Source of the DNA: Parvibaculum sp.
Lineage (GTDB): Bacteria > Pseudomonadota > Alphaproteobacteria > Parvibaculales > Parvibaculaceae
Assembly (NCBI GenBank): GCA_030645235.1
Contig: JAUSMV010000030.1
Location: 682,001-746,000, forward strand
Direction: 5' to 3'
DNA length: 64,000 bases
The position numbers and the translations under genes were made by a program. Each line of letters starts with the position of its first letter. Positions within the stretch are counted from its first letter, which is position 1. The notes under the pieces were generated by a model that was given only the letters and a program-made list of their open reading frames with translations, searched no databases and was not told the origin of the DNA. Of the stretch, positions 35,720 through 44,304 are shown piece by piece.

Positions 35720-36502
35720 ATGGCTTACAAACCTTTTGATCTGACGGGCAAAGTGGCACTTGTGACGGGCGGCAATGGCGGCATCGGGCTTGGCATGGCC
35801 GACGCTATGGCGCAATCAGGCGCGGCCATCGCGATCTGGGGCACCAATGAAGAGAAAAATGCCAAAGCCGAAGCGCAGCTGAAAGCCCATGGCGTCAAGG
35901 TTTATACGCGCAAGGTGAACGTCGCCGACGAGCAACAGGTGGTGGACGGTATCGGCGAAACGCTGAAAGCGCTCGGCCGCATCGACAGCGTGTTTGCCAA
36001 TGCGGGCGTCGGCTTCGGCTCGCCTTCTTTCACGGACATGAAAACAGAAATCTATCGCAAGACGCTCGCCGTCAATCTGGATGGTGTGTTCTTCACGCTG
36101 CGCGAAGCGACAAAGCATATGGTGGACCGCGCAAAAACGGGCGACACAGGCGGCTCACTTATCGGCGTGGCGAGCTTAGCTGCCATTGAAGGTGCGGCGC
36201 GCAATCAGGCTTACGCGGCGACCAAGGGCGGCGTTATCTCAATGATGAAATCCTGCGCGGTTGAATTTGCCCGTTACGGCATCCGCGCCAACTCGATCCT
36301 GCCCGGCTGGATCGCCACCGACATGACGGCGAATGCGCAGGAGAGCAAAGCCTTTGCCGAAAAAGTGATCCCGCGTGTGCCTGCGCGCCGCTGGGGTGAG
36401 CCCGCTGACTTCGGCGGCGTCGCGGTTTATCTCGCGTCGGATGCATCGAGCTATCACTCGGGTGATACGTTTGTGATCGACGGCGGCTATGCGATTTTTT
36501 GA
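35720..36502 (+). CDS. SDR-family oxidoreductase
   Basis: 260 residues, with GGGAGAG in front of ATG 35720. It has the TGGNGGIGLGMADA nucleotide motif, NAGVGFG, catalytic Ser in GVASLAAIEG and YAATKGG for Tyr/Lys, and the C-terminal PGWIATDMTA and GDTFVIDGGYAIF. This pattern is close to the 3-oxoacyl-ACP-reductase-like or gluconate-5-dehydrogenase-like SDRs, but the substrate cannot be fixed. A stand-alone gene between two small exported proteins. Confidence 0.9.
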   Translation: MAYKPFDLTGKVALVTGGNGGIGLGMADAMAQSGAAIAIWGTNEEKNAKAEAQLKAHGVKVYTRKVNVADEQQVVDGIGETLKALGRIDSVFANAGVGFGSPSFTDMKTEIYRKTLAVNLDGVFFTLREATKHMVDRAKTGDTGGSLIGVASLAAIEGAARNQAYAATKGGVISMMKSCAVEFARYGIRANSILPGWIATDMTANAQESKAFAEKVIPRVPARRWGEPADFGGVAVYLASDASSYHSGDTFVIDGGYAIF

Positions 36503-36583
36503 GTTTGGGTAAGAGACGTTAGTAACGGCGTAAAGTATGCAAGGCAGGACTTCTGACCGGCTCGTCGTCGGTGGAGGAAGCCT

Positions 36584-37009
36584 ATGTGGCGTAGAATGGG
36601 ACAGATTTTGTCCGGAGTTGGGACGTGGTTGCGTGTTGGTGCTTTTCTGGTGCCGATGATCGCTTGCGCATTCACGCCTGCTCATGCCCGCGCCGATGCG
36701 CTGAATGATGGTCTCACCCGGCTTTCTGAGATTCTCGGTAAAATCCATCATTTGCGCGATGTTTGTGGTGCGAATGATGGCCCGCTTTGGCGTAATAAGA
36801 TGATCGATATGATCAATGCGGCCAATCTCGACCCGGATAAGCGCCAGCAAATGATCGCGCATTTCAACGATGCGTATTATGACGCACGCACGGTCTTTCC
36901 CAAATGCTCCGGTGAGGCGGCCAAACAGGCCAATTTGCTCTTTGACGAGGCCGAAAACCTCGCCGCGCAGCTTTCCGGTGGCCGAAAAAATGCGGCTTCA
37001 TTATTTTAA
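36584..37009 (+). CDS. TIGR02301-family exported protein
   Basis: 141 residues. A signal sequence (residues about 10-35, ending ARA) precedes a helical domain: LNDGLTRLSEILGKIHHLRDVC, ANDGPLWRNKMIDMI, FNDAYYDARTVFPKC. The Leu-His-x-Leu-Arg-x-x-Cys motif and the later Cys are the mark of the alphaproteobacterial TIGR02301 family, whose function is unknown. The paired cysteines suggest a periplasmic disulfide. GGAGG precedes ATG 36584. The family is near-exclusive to alphaproteobacteria and so supports the lineage call. Confidence 0.82.
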   Translation: MWRRMGQILSGVGTWLRVGAFLVPMIACAFTPAHARADALNDGLTRLSEILGKIHHLRDVCGANDGPLWRNKMIDMINAANLDPDKRQQMIAHFNDAYYDARTVFPKCSGEAAKQANLLFDEAENLAAQLSGGRKNAASLF

Positions 37010-37233
37010 GAAAGGCTTATTTTACAGTCGCTTTCCGGGCTCAGGCGGGTCATTCCGGACCGCGCCGTTAACCCTTTTTACACGAAATGCAAGACAAGCC
37101 CGCGCCATATGCTACAAACGAAGGTGGTAAACGACGGGGGAACTAAGGAAGCCGGTTTGTTCCGTGCCCTTTGCGCCCCCGGTCCCTCAGTCGGGACATG
37201 TTTGTGACCCCTTACGGGGATTAAGCAGAGGGC

Positions 37234-37551
37234 ATGATGGCCGATATCGATATGCCGGGCGACCCGTCCGTTGAGTTGATGGATGACGAAACGATGGACG
37301 ACGAGGCTTTGGACGCATTGGCACCGACCGAGACAGACCAGCGCCGTCTGGCTCTGCAATCCATCCTTGATGCATGGGACGAAGCGCTCGCCGAAGGCGT
37401 TGGCGCTGATATTCTCGCCACCACCGCCATTTTCGCCGCTCTGTCCGACATGGTCGAAGCCTATGGCGAAGAACCTGTCGCCGAAATGGCAGCGGGCCTT
37501 GCCGACCGCGTGCGTCAGGGCGAATTCACGCTCAACCGCGTGATGAATTGA
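37234..37551 (+). CDS. Small acidic conserved hypothetical protein
   Basis: 105 residues, strongly acidic at the N-terminus (ELMDDETMDDEALDALAPTE) and then helical (LQSILDAWDEALAEGVGADI, FAALSDMVEAYGEEPVAEMA). GCAGAGGGC is a fair ribosome binding site before the double ATG at 37234. No signal peptide or motif of known function. The order TIGR02301 gene then small acidic gene looks conserved in relatives by memory; treat as a real gene of unknown role. Confidence 0.65.
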   Translation: MMADIDMPGDPSVELMDDETMDDEALDALAPTETDQRRLALQSILDAWDEALAEGVGADILATTAIFAALSDMVEAYGEEPVAEMAAGLADRVRQGEFTLNRVMN

Positions 37552-37623
37552 TTTTCTAAAGATTTGATCTCCGCGCAAATGCCCTGTTGAGCTTCGCTTG
37601 ACAGGGCATTGTTTTGCGATAAC

Positions 37624-37643
37624 ACTTAACCACATGGTTAAGT
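37624..37643. promoter_or_regulatory. ArsR autoregulatory operator overlapping the start codon
   Basis: ACTTAACCacatGGTTAAGT is a perfect palindrome with 8-bp arms and a 4-nt spacer. The ArsR start codon ATG (37634-37636) lies across its centre. Repressor binding there would block its own transcription or translation start. A near copy precedes the GST gene at 19408. Confidence 0.75.
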
Positions 37644-38089
37644 CTCAAGAAGCCACACTCAACAAAACATTTGCCGCCCTTGCCGATCCGACGCGGCGCG
37701 CGCTGCTGGCGCGGCTTGATGCGGAACAGGCCATGTCGGTGAGCGACCTCGCCGCGCCTTTCGACATGTCGCTGCCTGCGGTGATGAAGCATCTCGATGT
37801 GCTCAGCGATGCCGGTCTCATAACGCGGCAGAAAAACGGGCGCAGCGTCAGTTGTCAGCTTTCTCCGGAGCCGATGGCCGAGGCGATGGGCTGGCTCGAA
37901 CATTATCAACGCTACTGGAACGACAAGCTCGACCGTCTCACGGCTTTTCTGGAGGATGATAAATGGCCAACCAAACCGCCCGCGCAGATCATACCGCTGC
38001 GAAAGCAAAACCAAGCCTCACCATCAAAAAGCGCATCAAAGCCAGCCCCGAAAAAATCTGGGCCGCGTGGACGGACCCCGAAAAAATAA
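37634..38089 (+). CDS. ArsR-family transcriptional regulator
   Basis: 151 residues from ATG 37634; an in-frame ATG at 37598 would put the operator inside the gene. The winged helix is complete (LNKTFAALADPTRRALLARL; MSVSDLAAPFDMSLPAVMKHLDVLSDAGLI). No metal-binding Cys motif is seen, as in the ArsR group paired with SRPBCC genes. The family's usual end is near the LDRLTAFLED stretch, but here the frame runs 42 residues further into a Lys/Pro/Ser-rich tail that overlaps the next gene by 127 bases out of frame. The tail may be an accident of a lost stop codon. Confidence 0.88.
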   Translation: MVKSQEATLNKTFAALADPTRRALLARLDAEQAMSVSDLAAPFDMSLPAVMKHLDVLSDAGLITRQKNGRSVSCQLSPEPMAEAMGWLEHYQRYWNDKLDRLTAFLEDDKWPTKPPAQIIPLRKQNQASPSKSASKPAPKKSGPRGRTPKK

Positions 38090-38427
38090 AACTCTGGTGG
38101 GGACCAAGCGTCACAAGCGTCCTGAGCGCGGAAACAGATCCGCGTGTCGGCGGTCGCTTTCGCGTGGCGATGAGCGGCGACGATGGCGAAATCCATGATG
38201 TGAGCGGTACATATAAGGTTTTTACGCCGCATGAAAAATTCGTGATGAGCTGGGCCTGGATCACGACACCGGAACGCGAGTCTCAGGTGACGGTGACGCT
38301 TAAGGCCGACGGCGCGGAAACGATTTTAACGCTGCTGCATGAGCAGTTCTTCGATGAAGCCGCCCGCATCGGACACAATCGCGGCTGGACCGAGTCGCTC
38401 AACAAACTTGAAGCGCTCTTTGCGTGA
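37963..38427 (+). CDS. SRPBCC/AHSA1-domain protein
   Basis: 154 residues. After an unusual 18-residue leader the family sequence begins: LTIKKRIKASPEKIWAAWTD, then LKLWWGP-type Trp pair, FRVAMSGDDGEIHDVSGTYK and FVMSWAWITTPERES. The helix-grip fold binds hydrophobic ligands, and such proteins are routinely paired with an ArsR regulator. The start is inside the ArsR gene in another frame and no later start codon fits. GTGA at 38424-38427 joins it to the next gene. Confidence 0.88.
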   Translation: MANQTARADHTAAKAKPSLTIKKRIKASPEKIWAAWTDPEKIKLWWGPSVTSVLSAETDPRVGGRFRVAMSGDDGEIHDVSGTYKVFTPHEKFVMSWAWITTPERESQVTVTLKADGAETILTLLHEQFFDEAARIGHNRGWTESLNKLEALFA

Positions 38428-38438
38428 GGGCTGTCATC

Positions 38439-39323
38439 ATGGATCATGATGATCTCAACTTCTACCGCACCCCCTGCCCGCCTGACAACGCATCCGGCAT
38501 GGCAGACGCAGGCAAGCTGGCCGCATTGTTCTCATCCCTCCCTGATGATGTGGCAGGGCTTGCCCGCGTGGTGCAGGGCTTGATGCTGCATGAGCATCTG
38601 GCCTCGACCTATGGCGAGACACTGAGCGACACGCGGCGCGGGCAAACGCATATCCGCGATGTGGCGGCGATGCTCGATGCAATAATGTCGATTGATAATG
38701 CGCCGCTCGACTTCCCCCGCGCGCCCGGCAAACGCCTCATCGGTGTCTGTCGTCATTTCACATTGCTAATGGTGACGCTCCTGCGTACCAAGGGCTATGC
38801 GGCGCGCTCACGCTGCGGCTTCGGCACGTATTTTGAAGCGGGCCGGTTTGTCGATCATTGGGTTGCCGAATACTGGCACGGGAGCCAAGCCCGCTGGGTG
38901 ATGGTGGATGCGCAGATCGACGATGTGCTGAAAGCGAAATTCAAAACGGATTTTGATGTGCTCGATGTGCCGCGCGATAGGTTTATCGTGGCAGGCGAGG
39001 CTTGGGCGCAGGTGCGCGAGGGTCGCGCAAAAGCAGAGCAATTCGGCATCATGCATATGTGGGGCGATTGGTTCATCGCAGGCAATCTCATCCGCGATGT
39101 GGCCGCGCTCAATAAAGTGGAAATGCTGCCCTGGGATGTGTGGGACGCGATGCCTGCGCCGGACGCCCCCGTGTCGTCCAAAGACTATCGCCGCTTTGAC
39201 CACATGGCGGCGCTGACGCGGGTGCCCGACATGGCGCTCAATGACATCATGGCGCTTTATGATGAGGTGCGTGTGCCGCCACAGGTTTTCAATGCAGTGA
39301 CAAATCAGGTTGAAACAGTTTAG
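38439..39323 (+). CDS. Transglutaminase-like cysteine protease-fold protein
   Basis: 294 residues from ATG 38439, with GAGGG seven bases upstream; GTG 38424 is an alternative start. A transglutaminase-like catalytic triad can be traced: Cys in IGVCRHFTLLMVTLLR, His in FVDHWVAEYWH and Asp in WVMVDAQID. There is no signal peptide, so it is cytoplasmic. Family members hydrolyse or transfer amide bonds; the substrate is unknown. Third gene of the ArsR operon. Its stop is 11 bases from the DUF899 gene start, so it should be under the same control. Confidence 0.82.
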   Translation: MDHDDLNFYRTPCPPDNASGMADAGKLAALFSSLPDDVAGLARVVQGLMLHEHLASTYGETLSDTRRGQTHIRDVAAMLDAIMSIDNAPLDFPRAPGKRLIGVCRHFTLLMVTLLRTKGYAARSRCGFGTYFEAGRFVDHWVAEYWHGSQARWVMVDAQIDDVLKAKFKTDFDVLDVPRDRFIVAGEAWAQVREGRAKAEQFGIMHMWGDWFIAGNLIRDVAALNKVEMLPWDVWDAMPAPDAPVSSKDYRRFDHMAALTRVPDMALNDIMALYDEVRVPPQVFNAVTNQVETV

Positions 39324-39334
39324 AGGAGGCTTTG

Positions 39335-40096
39335 ATGGACCATGCTGTTGTGACGCGCGGTGAATGGATCGCGGCCCGCAAGACCTTACTCGCCCGCGAA
39401 AAAGAACTGACGCGGGCGCGCGACGCCGTAATGGCCGAACGCCTCGCATTGCCTTGGGTGAAGCTCGACAAGGACTATGTGTTCGATACGGTGGACGGGA
39501 AGAAGTCGCTCGGCGATTTATTCAACGGGCGCAGTCAGCTTATTCTCAAACATTTTATGATGTGGCCCGGACGCAATGACGTCTGCACCGGTTGCGCCTT
39601 TGAAGTCGATCATGTCGGCGGCGCGCTTGTGCATCTCAACCACCATGATGTGTCTTATGTCGCCGTCGCCCGTGCGCCGCTCAACGAAATCGAAGCTGTG
39701 CGCAAGCGCATGGGCTGGCAGATCAATTGGGTGTCGTCGTTTGACAGCGATTTCAACTATGACTTCCATGTCTCGTTCAAGCCCGACGAGATGAAGGCAG
39801 CTTACTATAATTTCGAGACGGGACCTGTGCCGATGAGCGATCTCTCCGGCCATAGCTGCTTTTATCGCAATGAGGCGGGCGACATCTTCCACACCTATTC
39901 GGCCTTCGGGCGCGGCGCGGAAGAAGTGCTGACCTCATACATGTATCTCGACATGGCACCACTCGGCCGCAATGAGGGCGCTGAGAAGATGTCGGGCTGG
40001 GTGCGTCCGCATGACAAATATGCGGAAGGCGGACACGTTGATGGTATGGGGCAATATCACGCGCCCAAAGCGGGCACATGTTGCTCTGCTGATTAG
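39335..40096 (+). CDS. DUF899-family thioredoxin-like protein
   Basis: 253 residues from ATG 39335, with a strong GAGGAGG site. The DUF899 pattern is clear: VTRGEWIAARKTLLAREKEL, DGKKSLGDLFNGRSQLI, MMWPGRNDVCTGCAFEVDHV with its CxxC pair, and VSSFDSDFNYDFHVSF. A second Cys pair closes the protein (GTCCSAD). The fold is thioredoxin-like and a redox role is expected but not demonstrated for the family. Last gene of the ArsR operon. The stop overlaps the stop of the convergent ThDP enzyme gene (TTAG). Confidence 0.9.
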   Translation: MDHAVVTRGEWIAARKTLLAREKELTRARDAVMAERLALPWVKLDKDYVFDTVDGKKSLGDLFNGRSQLILKHFMMWPGRNDVCTGCAFEVDHVGGALVHLNHHDVSYVAVARAPLNEIEAVRKRMGWQINWVSSFDSDFNYDFHVSFKPDEMKAAYYNFETGPVPMSDLSGHSCFYRNEAGDIFHTYSAFGRGAEEVLTSYMYLDMAPLGRNEGAEKMSGWVRPHDKYAEGGHVDGMGQYHAPKAGTCCSAD

Positions 40097-41646
40097 AGCA
40101 TAACCTCGATCAATCTGGGCCCTTTGGCTTTGAGCGCTGAGACATAAGCGTCGGCAAACTCTTCTGCCGTTGTCACGCGCACGCTTTCGACACCCATGCC
40201 CTGCCCCAGATGCACCCAATTGAGTTCGGGATTGTGCAGGTCGAGCATCGACAAAGCTTTGGGGCCGGGGTTTTCGGCACCGACGCGCATCAACTCGATA
40301 TTCAAAATCGCATAGGAATTATTGGCGAAGATGATGTTGACGACATCAAGCTTTTCACGCGCCTGCGTCCAGAGCGATTGCAATGTGTACATCGCGCCAC
40401 CGTCGCCATGCAGGCAGACGACTTTGCGATCGGGACAGGCAACCGCCGCACCTGTGGCGAGCGGCAGGCCCTGACCGATCGCGCCGCCCGTGAGCGAGAG
40501 ATGGTCATGCGGCTTTGCTGTCGCCGTCGCAATCGCGGAGCCGAGACCTGACGTCGCGGCTTCATCGGAGATGATCGCGCCTTCGGGCAGGTAATGCGCG
40601 ATAATCGCGCCTGCGCTGAACTGGTCGAGCTTGCCCTTGGGCAGGTCTGAGAGTTTCAGCGGTGCAACATGGATCGGGTCTTTCGGTGCACCGAGCGCAT
40701 CAGCCAAGGCTTCCAGCGCCTGCACGCCGTCTTCGTGACCTTGCGCGAGATAATGGATCGCGGCGGTCTCAGGCGTGCACCAGCTTGCTTTGCCGGGATA
40801 CGCAAAGAACGAGACCGGCGGCTTGGTGCAGACGAGGATCAGTTCTTCAATGGCGGCAAACGTCTCGACGATCTGCTCGGCGAAATAAGGAATGCGCTCG
40901 ACCATGACGAGACCCGCGCCGCGCTCAACGCGGGGGGCGAATGTATCGCACATGATGCGCGCGCCTGTGGCGGCTGCGATACGGCCCGCCGCGATGAGGC
41001 CGCGTTTTTTGAGCGCGGCACCACGAATGATGATGGCGGCTTTCTTGCCGGATTTGAGCGCCTTGGCGGTCGTGTCGATAGCGACCTGGCTGACCGGCGA
41101 CGGGCCGTTGATCGGCAATGCGGCGGCGGGGCCGTCTGACTCAAGCCATGCGGTATCGGCGGGCAGAATGAGCGTGGCGATCTGGCCGGGGGCCGACATC
41201 GACGCCTGCACAGCGCGCGCGCCGTCAGCGGCCACTGTCTTGGGGCTGGGGCTTGAATGGATCCAGCCCGAGACCGGTCGCGCAAAACCCTGAATGTCGG
41301 ATGTCAGCGGCGCATCATATTGCGCATGGTAGGTCGCGTGGTCGCCGACAATGTTCACAATCGGCGTCTGGGCGCGTTTGGCGTTGTGCAAGTTTGCGAG
41401 ACCGTTCGCGAGGCCGGGTCCGAGATGGAGAAGCGTGCAGGCGGGCTTTTCCGCCATGCGGCCATAGCCGTCGGCCATGCCGGTCACTGCGCCTTCAAAG
41501 AGACCCAGGATCGCGCGCATGCCATCGACCTTGTCGAGGGCTGCAACGAAATGCATTTCCGATGTGCCGGGATTGGTGAAACAGACGTCCACCTTGGAAG
41601 CAACAAGCGTGCGCACAAGGCTTTCAGCGCCGTTCATATTGGACAT
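40093..41646 (-). CDS. Thiamine-diphosphate-dependent enzyme (acetolactate synthase large-subunit-like)
   Basis: 517 residues. The catalytic Glu is in LGLFEGAVTGMADGYGRM. The ThDP/Mg motif begins GDGGAMYTLQSLW and ends IFANN about 27 residues later. Domain order is the usual PYR, central, PP. At 517 residues it is shorter than IlvB (about 570), no ilvN regulatory subunit adjoins, and the N-terminal FTNPGTSEMHFVAALD differs from true IlvB. It may be a decarboxylase or carboligase of the benzoylformate/oxalyl-type group. The substrate is undetermined. Confidence 0.82.
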   Translation of the reverse strand: MSNMNGAESLVRTLVASKVDVCFTNPGTSEMHFVAALDKVDGMRAILGLFEGAVTGMADGYGRMAEKPACTLLHLGPGLANGLANLHNAKRAQTPIVNIVGDHATYHAQYDAPLTSDIQGFARPVSGWIHSSPSPKTVAADGARAVQASMSAPGQIATLILPADTAWLESDGPAAALPINGPSPVSQVAIDTTAKALKSGKKAAIIIRGAALKKRGLIAAGRIAAATGARIMCDTFAPRVERGAGLVMVERIPYFAEQIVETFAAIEELILVCTKPPVSFFAYPGKASWCTPETAAIHYLAQGHEDGVQALEALADALGAPKDPIHVAPLKLSDLPKGKLDQFSAGAIIAHYLPEGAIISDEAATSGLGSAIATATAKPHDHLSLTGGAIGQGLPLATGAAVACPDRKVVCLHGDGGAMYTLQSLWTQAREKLDVVNIIFANNSYAILNIELMRVGAENPGPKALSMLDLHNPELNWVHLGQGMGVESVRVTTAEEFADAYVSALKAKGPRLIEVML

Positions 41647-41743
41647 AGACGTCTCCCGGATTTTTTAGGTTTTAAGTTGCGATGGAGATTAGAGGGCGCA
41701 AGCGGCGGGGACAAGGGAGGTAAGGCTGCCGCGACGTCATTGC

Positions 41744-42382
41744 CTAGAAAAACAGCTTATACGTCACACGCAACAGGACCGCCGCGCCAAAGGCGATGAT
41801 GAGACCGCCGGACACACGGTTGATGATTTCGAGCAGGTGATCCGACATGCGCTGACGGAAGAGATTGACGAATTGCGAAAGACCGACCCACCAGAGCATC
41901 GAGCCTGCGACCACGGCCGCCGTGAGCGTCAGCGCATGGGAGGCGCCCTGACCCGTGCTGATGCTGGCGACACCGCCAAAAATGGCAATGAAGCCCAGCA
42001 TGGTCGCCGGATTTGTGATGGTGAGCGCGAAAGTCGCAAGGAACACGCGCGCGACAGCCCCTGACAGGTTTTCACCTTCGACGGCATCGAGATGGGGATG
42101 CGCGATCAGGGTGCGGTAGCCGAGGAACAACAGGAAGACGCCGCCGATGCCCTGCAGCCACAGCTCATATTTCAAAAAGAAATCAATCGCCGCCGTCATG
42201 GAGAAGGCCGCCATGGCCGCAAAAAGACCGTCGCCGATGGCCGCGCCCGTGCCCGCGATGAGGCCGTTGAGCTTGCCAAAGCGCAATGTCCGCTTGATGA
42301 CCACAAGATTGACCGGACCGATAGGCGCTGCGACCGCCAAGCCGATCGCTATACCACTTGCTACAAGACCTATATCCAGCAT
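41744..42382 (-). CDS. LysE-family amino-acid exporter
   Basis: 212 residues with six hydrophobic segments. The family start MLDIGLVASGIAIGLAVAAP and IGPVNLVVIKRTLRFGKLNG carries the G-P-x-N motif of LysE/RhtB permeases. It exports an amino acid or a related small metabolite with proton coupling. The natural cargo is unknown. It starts 16 bases after the feruloyl-CoA synthase stop, so it may be its operon partner. Confidence 0.9.
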   Translation of the reverse strand: MLDIGLVASGIAIGLAVAAPIGPVNLVVIKRTLRFGKLNGLIAGTGAAIGDGLFAAMAAFSMTAAIDFFLKYELWLQGIGGVFLLFLGYRTLIAHPHLDAVEGENLSGAVARVFLATFALTITNPATMLGFIAIFGGVASISTGQGASHALTLTAAVVAGSMLWWVGLSQFVNLFRQRMSDHLLEIINRVSGGLIIAFGAAVLLRVTYKLFF

Positions 42383-42398
42383 CTAACCTTGTTTCCGC

Positions 42399-44282
42399 TC
42401 AGGCAACGACGACATCATTGCCGACTGGTTCAGCATAAAGCTTTTTCACCAGATCGGCACGACGACCAAGCGCCACAGCCTGATTGATGTACCCCTTGTC
42501 GGTGAGTTCGCCGCCATCGACGCTTGGCGGCTCGGTCATCAGCAGAGCACGTTCAACGCGCGTGCTCGATCCGGGGTTATGCTTATTGTGCGCGCGCATG
42601 CCTTCTGCGAGCAGACCAAGCAACTTGGGATGCACCACAATCTGTTCCGGCGTCAGGCTCTCATCGCCGACAATTTTGCGGCAGGCGGCAAAATTCGGAA
42701 AGCCCAGCAGCCCGATATAAGATTTATCGAGGCCCGCAACGAGTGCGTCCTGCAACACGGTGCCGACAGAAGCCAGCGCATCGACGCGCAGCTTGCCCGC
42801 GCTCACCCATGTGCCGGTTGAAAGTTTGAAATCTTCAGCAACGCGGCCATCGAAAACGAGGCCTTCGACGGGGTCTGCATCGTCCACAAAGCGCGCGCCG
42901 TCGCCGAGGCAATAGAAGCCTTCGTCATCGTAAGCATCGCGCGTCTTTTCCGGGTTCTTGTAATAGCCCGGGGTGATGCAGGCGCCGCGCACGCGCACTT
43001 CCATCTTCTGGCCCACAGGCGCGAGTTTGATCTCGACGCCGGGAAGCGGCAGGCCCAAGAGCCCCATGCGCTCGGTTTCCCAATGCACATTCATAATGGT
43101 GGGTGCGGTTTCGGTTGCACCATAGCCGGAGCTGAAAACGATGCGTTCACCCGTGAGGCGGATCGCCACTTCCTGCAAACGATCGTAGAGGTCCTGGCTT
43201 AGCGCCGCGCCGCCATAGGCGAGTGAGCGGAGCTTGGAGAAAAAGTTGACCGCCAGCGCGTCGTCTTTTTCAAGCTCATCAACCAGCATCGTATAGGCAG
43301 ACGGCACAGTGGAATAAGCGGTCGGCGCGATTTCGCGCAGGTTCTGCACGGTCTCGGTGAAGGCGCCGGGCACAGGACGGCCGCCGTCAATATAGAGCGT
43401 GCCACCGGCAACGGTTGTGTTCGAGAGGATCGCGTTGCCGCCGAAGCAATGGTTCCATGGCAGCCAGTTGAGCAAAACCGGCGGTTCGGCCACATCATCC
43501 GTGGAGGTCATCGACTTCGGCATCACCGAATTCACACACATCATGCGCGTCGTCATAATGACGGCCTTGGGCATGCCGGTGGAGCCGGACGTGAAGAGAT
43601 ATTTTGCCACCTGATCGTGATTGAGGTTGTTGAAGCTACGCTCAACAGCGTCGGTGGGTGTGGCAGACACAAGCTCCGGGTAAGGCGTGCCGAGCGAGCC
43701 GTCGGCGGTGACAAGTTCGATGCCGGATATATCAATCGCATTGAGCGCACGGGTGAAGGGCGCGGCATTTTGCATGAAGATCATTTTGGGTTCGATAAGA
43801 CCGACAACATGTTTCAGCTTGTCGAAATCCGTGCTCATCGTGCTGTAAGCGGGCGAGATGGGCACAGCAGGTACGCCCGCAAGGATCGCACCATAGGTCA
43901 TCAGCGCATGTTCGAGCGAGTTGCCCGACAGGATCATCAGCGGCGTCTGCTGATTGAAGCCGCGCGCCAGCAGGCTTTCGGCAATCGCATTGATGCGCTT
44001 ATTGGCTTCGGCATAGGAGAGGCGCTCCCATGCACCGAGCACACCGTCTTTCGTCGGACCACGCATCGCAAGCCATGTGCGGTCAGGCGCTTCGGCGGCC
44101 CATTTGCGGATGGGGGCGCTCAGATTTTCCGGCACAGGCAGCAGTGGATTGAGGTTGCGCATGACGACCGAACCATCGGCGCGACGCTCAATATCGATCT
44201 TGCGTTCGAGATAATTCGCGTTGCGGAAAGCAGGTTTCCCAGCACTTCCAGACGTATTTGTCGCGGCCCTGTCCATATCCAT
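42399..44282 (-). CDS. Feruloyl-CoA synthase-like acyl-CoA ligase
   Basis: 627 residues from ATG 44280-44282, which has GGGGGAG six bases upstream. The AMP-binding P-loop is LFTSGSTGMPKAVIMTTRMM, with A5 SSGYGATETAPTIMN and later FDGRVAEDFKLSTGTWVSAGKL. The last part closely follows the feruloyl-CoA synthase form of the adenylate domain, in which the lysine-bearing A10 region is shifted (VDGGELTDKGYINQ). It activates ferulate, coumarate or a similar phenylpropenoic acid with ATP and CoA. No hydratase-lyase (ech) or vanillin dehydrogenase lies in the window, so the pathway is not closed. Confidence 0.83.
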   Translation of the reverse strand: MDMDRAATNTSGSAGKPAFRNANYLERKIDIERRADGSVVMRNLNPLLPVPENLSAPIRKWAAEAPDRTWLAMRGPTKDGVLGAWERLSYAEANKRINAIAESLLARGFNQQTPLMILSGNSLEHALMTYGAILAGVPAVPISPAYSTMSTDFDKLKHVVGLIEPKMIFMQNAAPFTRALNAIDISGIELVTADGSLGTPYPELVSATPTDAVERSFNNLNHDQVAKYLFTSGSTGMPKAVIMTTRMMCVNSVMPKSMTSTDDVAEPPVLLNWLPWNHCFGGNAILSNTTVAGGTLYIDGGRPVPGAFTETVQNLREIAPTAYSTVPSAYTMLVDELEKDDALAVNFFSKLRSLAYGGAALSQDLYDRLQEVAIRLTGERIVFSSGYGATETAPTIMNVHWETERMGLLGLPLPGVEIKLAPVGQKMEVRVRGACITPGYYKNPEKTRDAYDDEGFYCLGDGARFVDDADPVEGLVFDGRVAEDFKLSTGTWVSAGKLRVDALASVGTVLQDALVAGLDKSYIGLLGFPNFAACRKIVGDESLTPEQIVVHPKLLGLLAEGMRAHNKHNPGSSTRVERALLMTEPPSVDGGELTDKGYINQAVALGRRADLVKKLYAEPVGNDVVVA

Positions 44283-44304
44283 CACTCACTCCCCCCCTCA
44301 ACCT

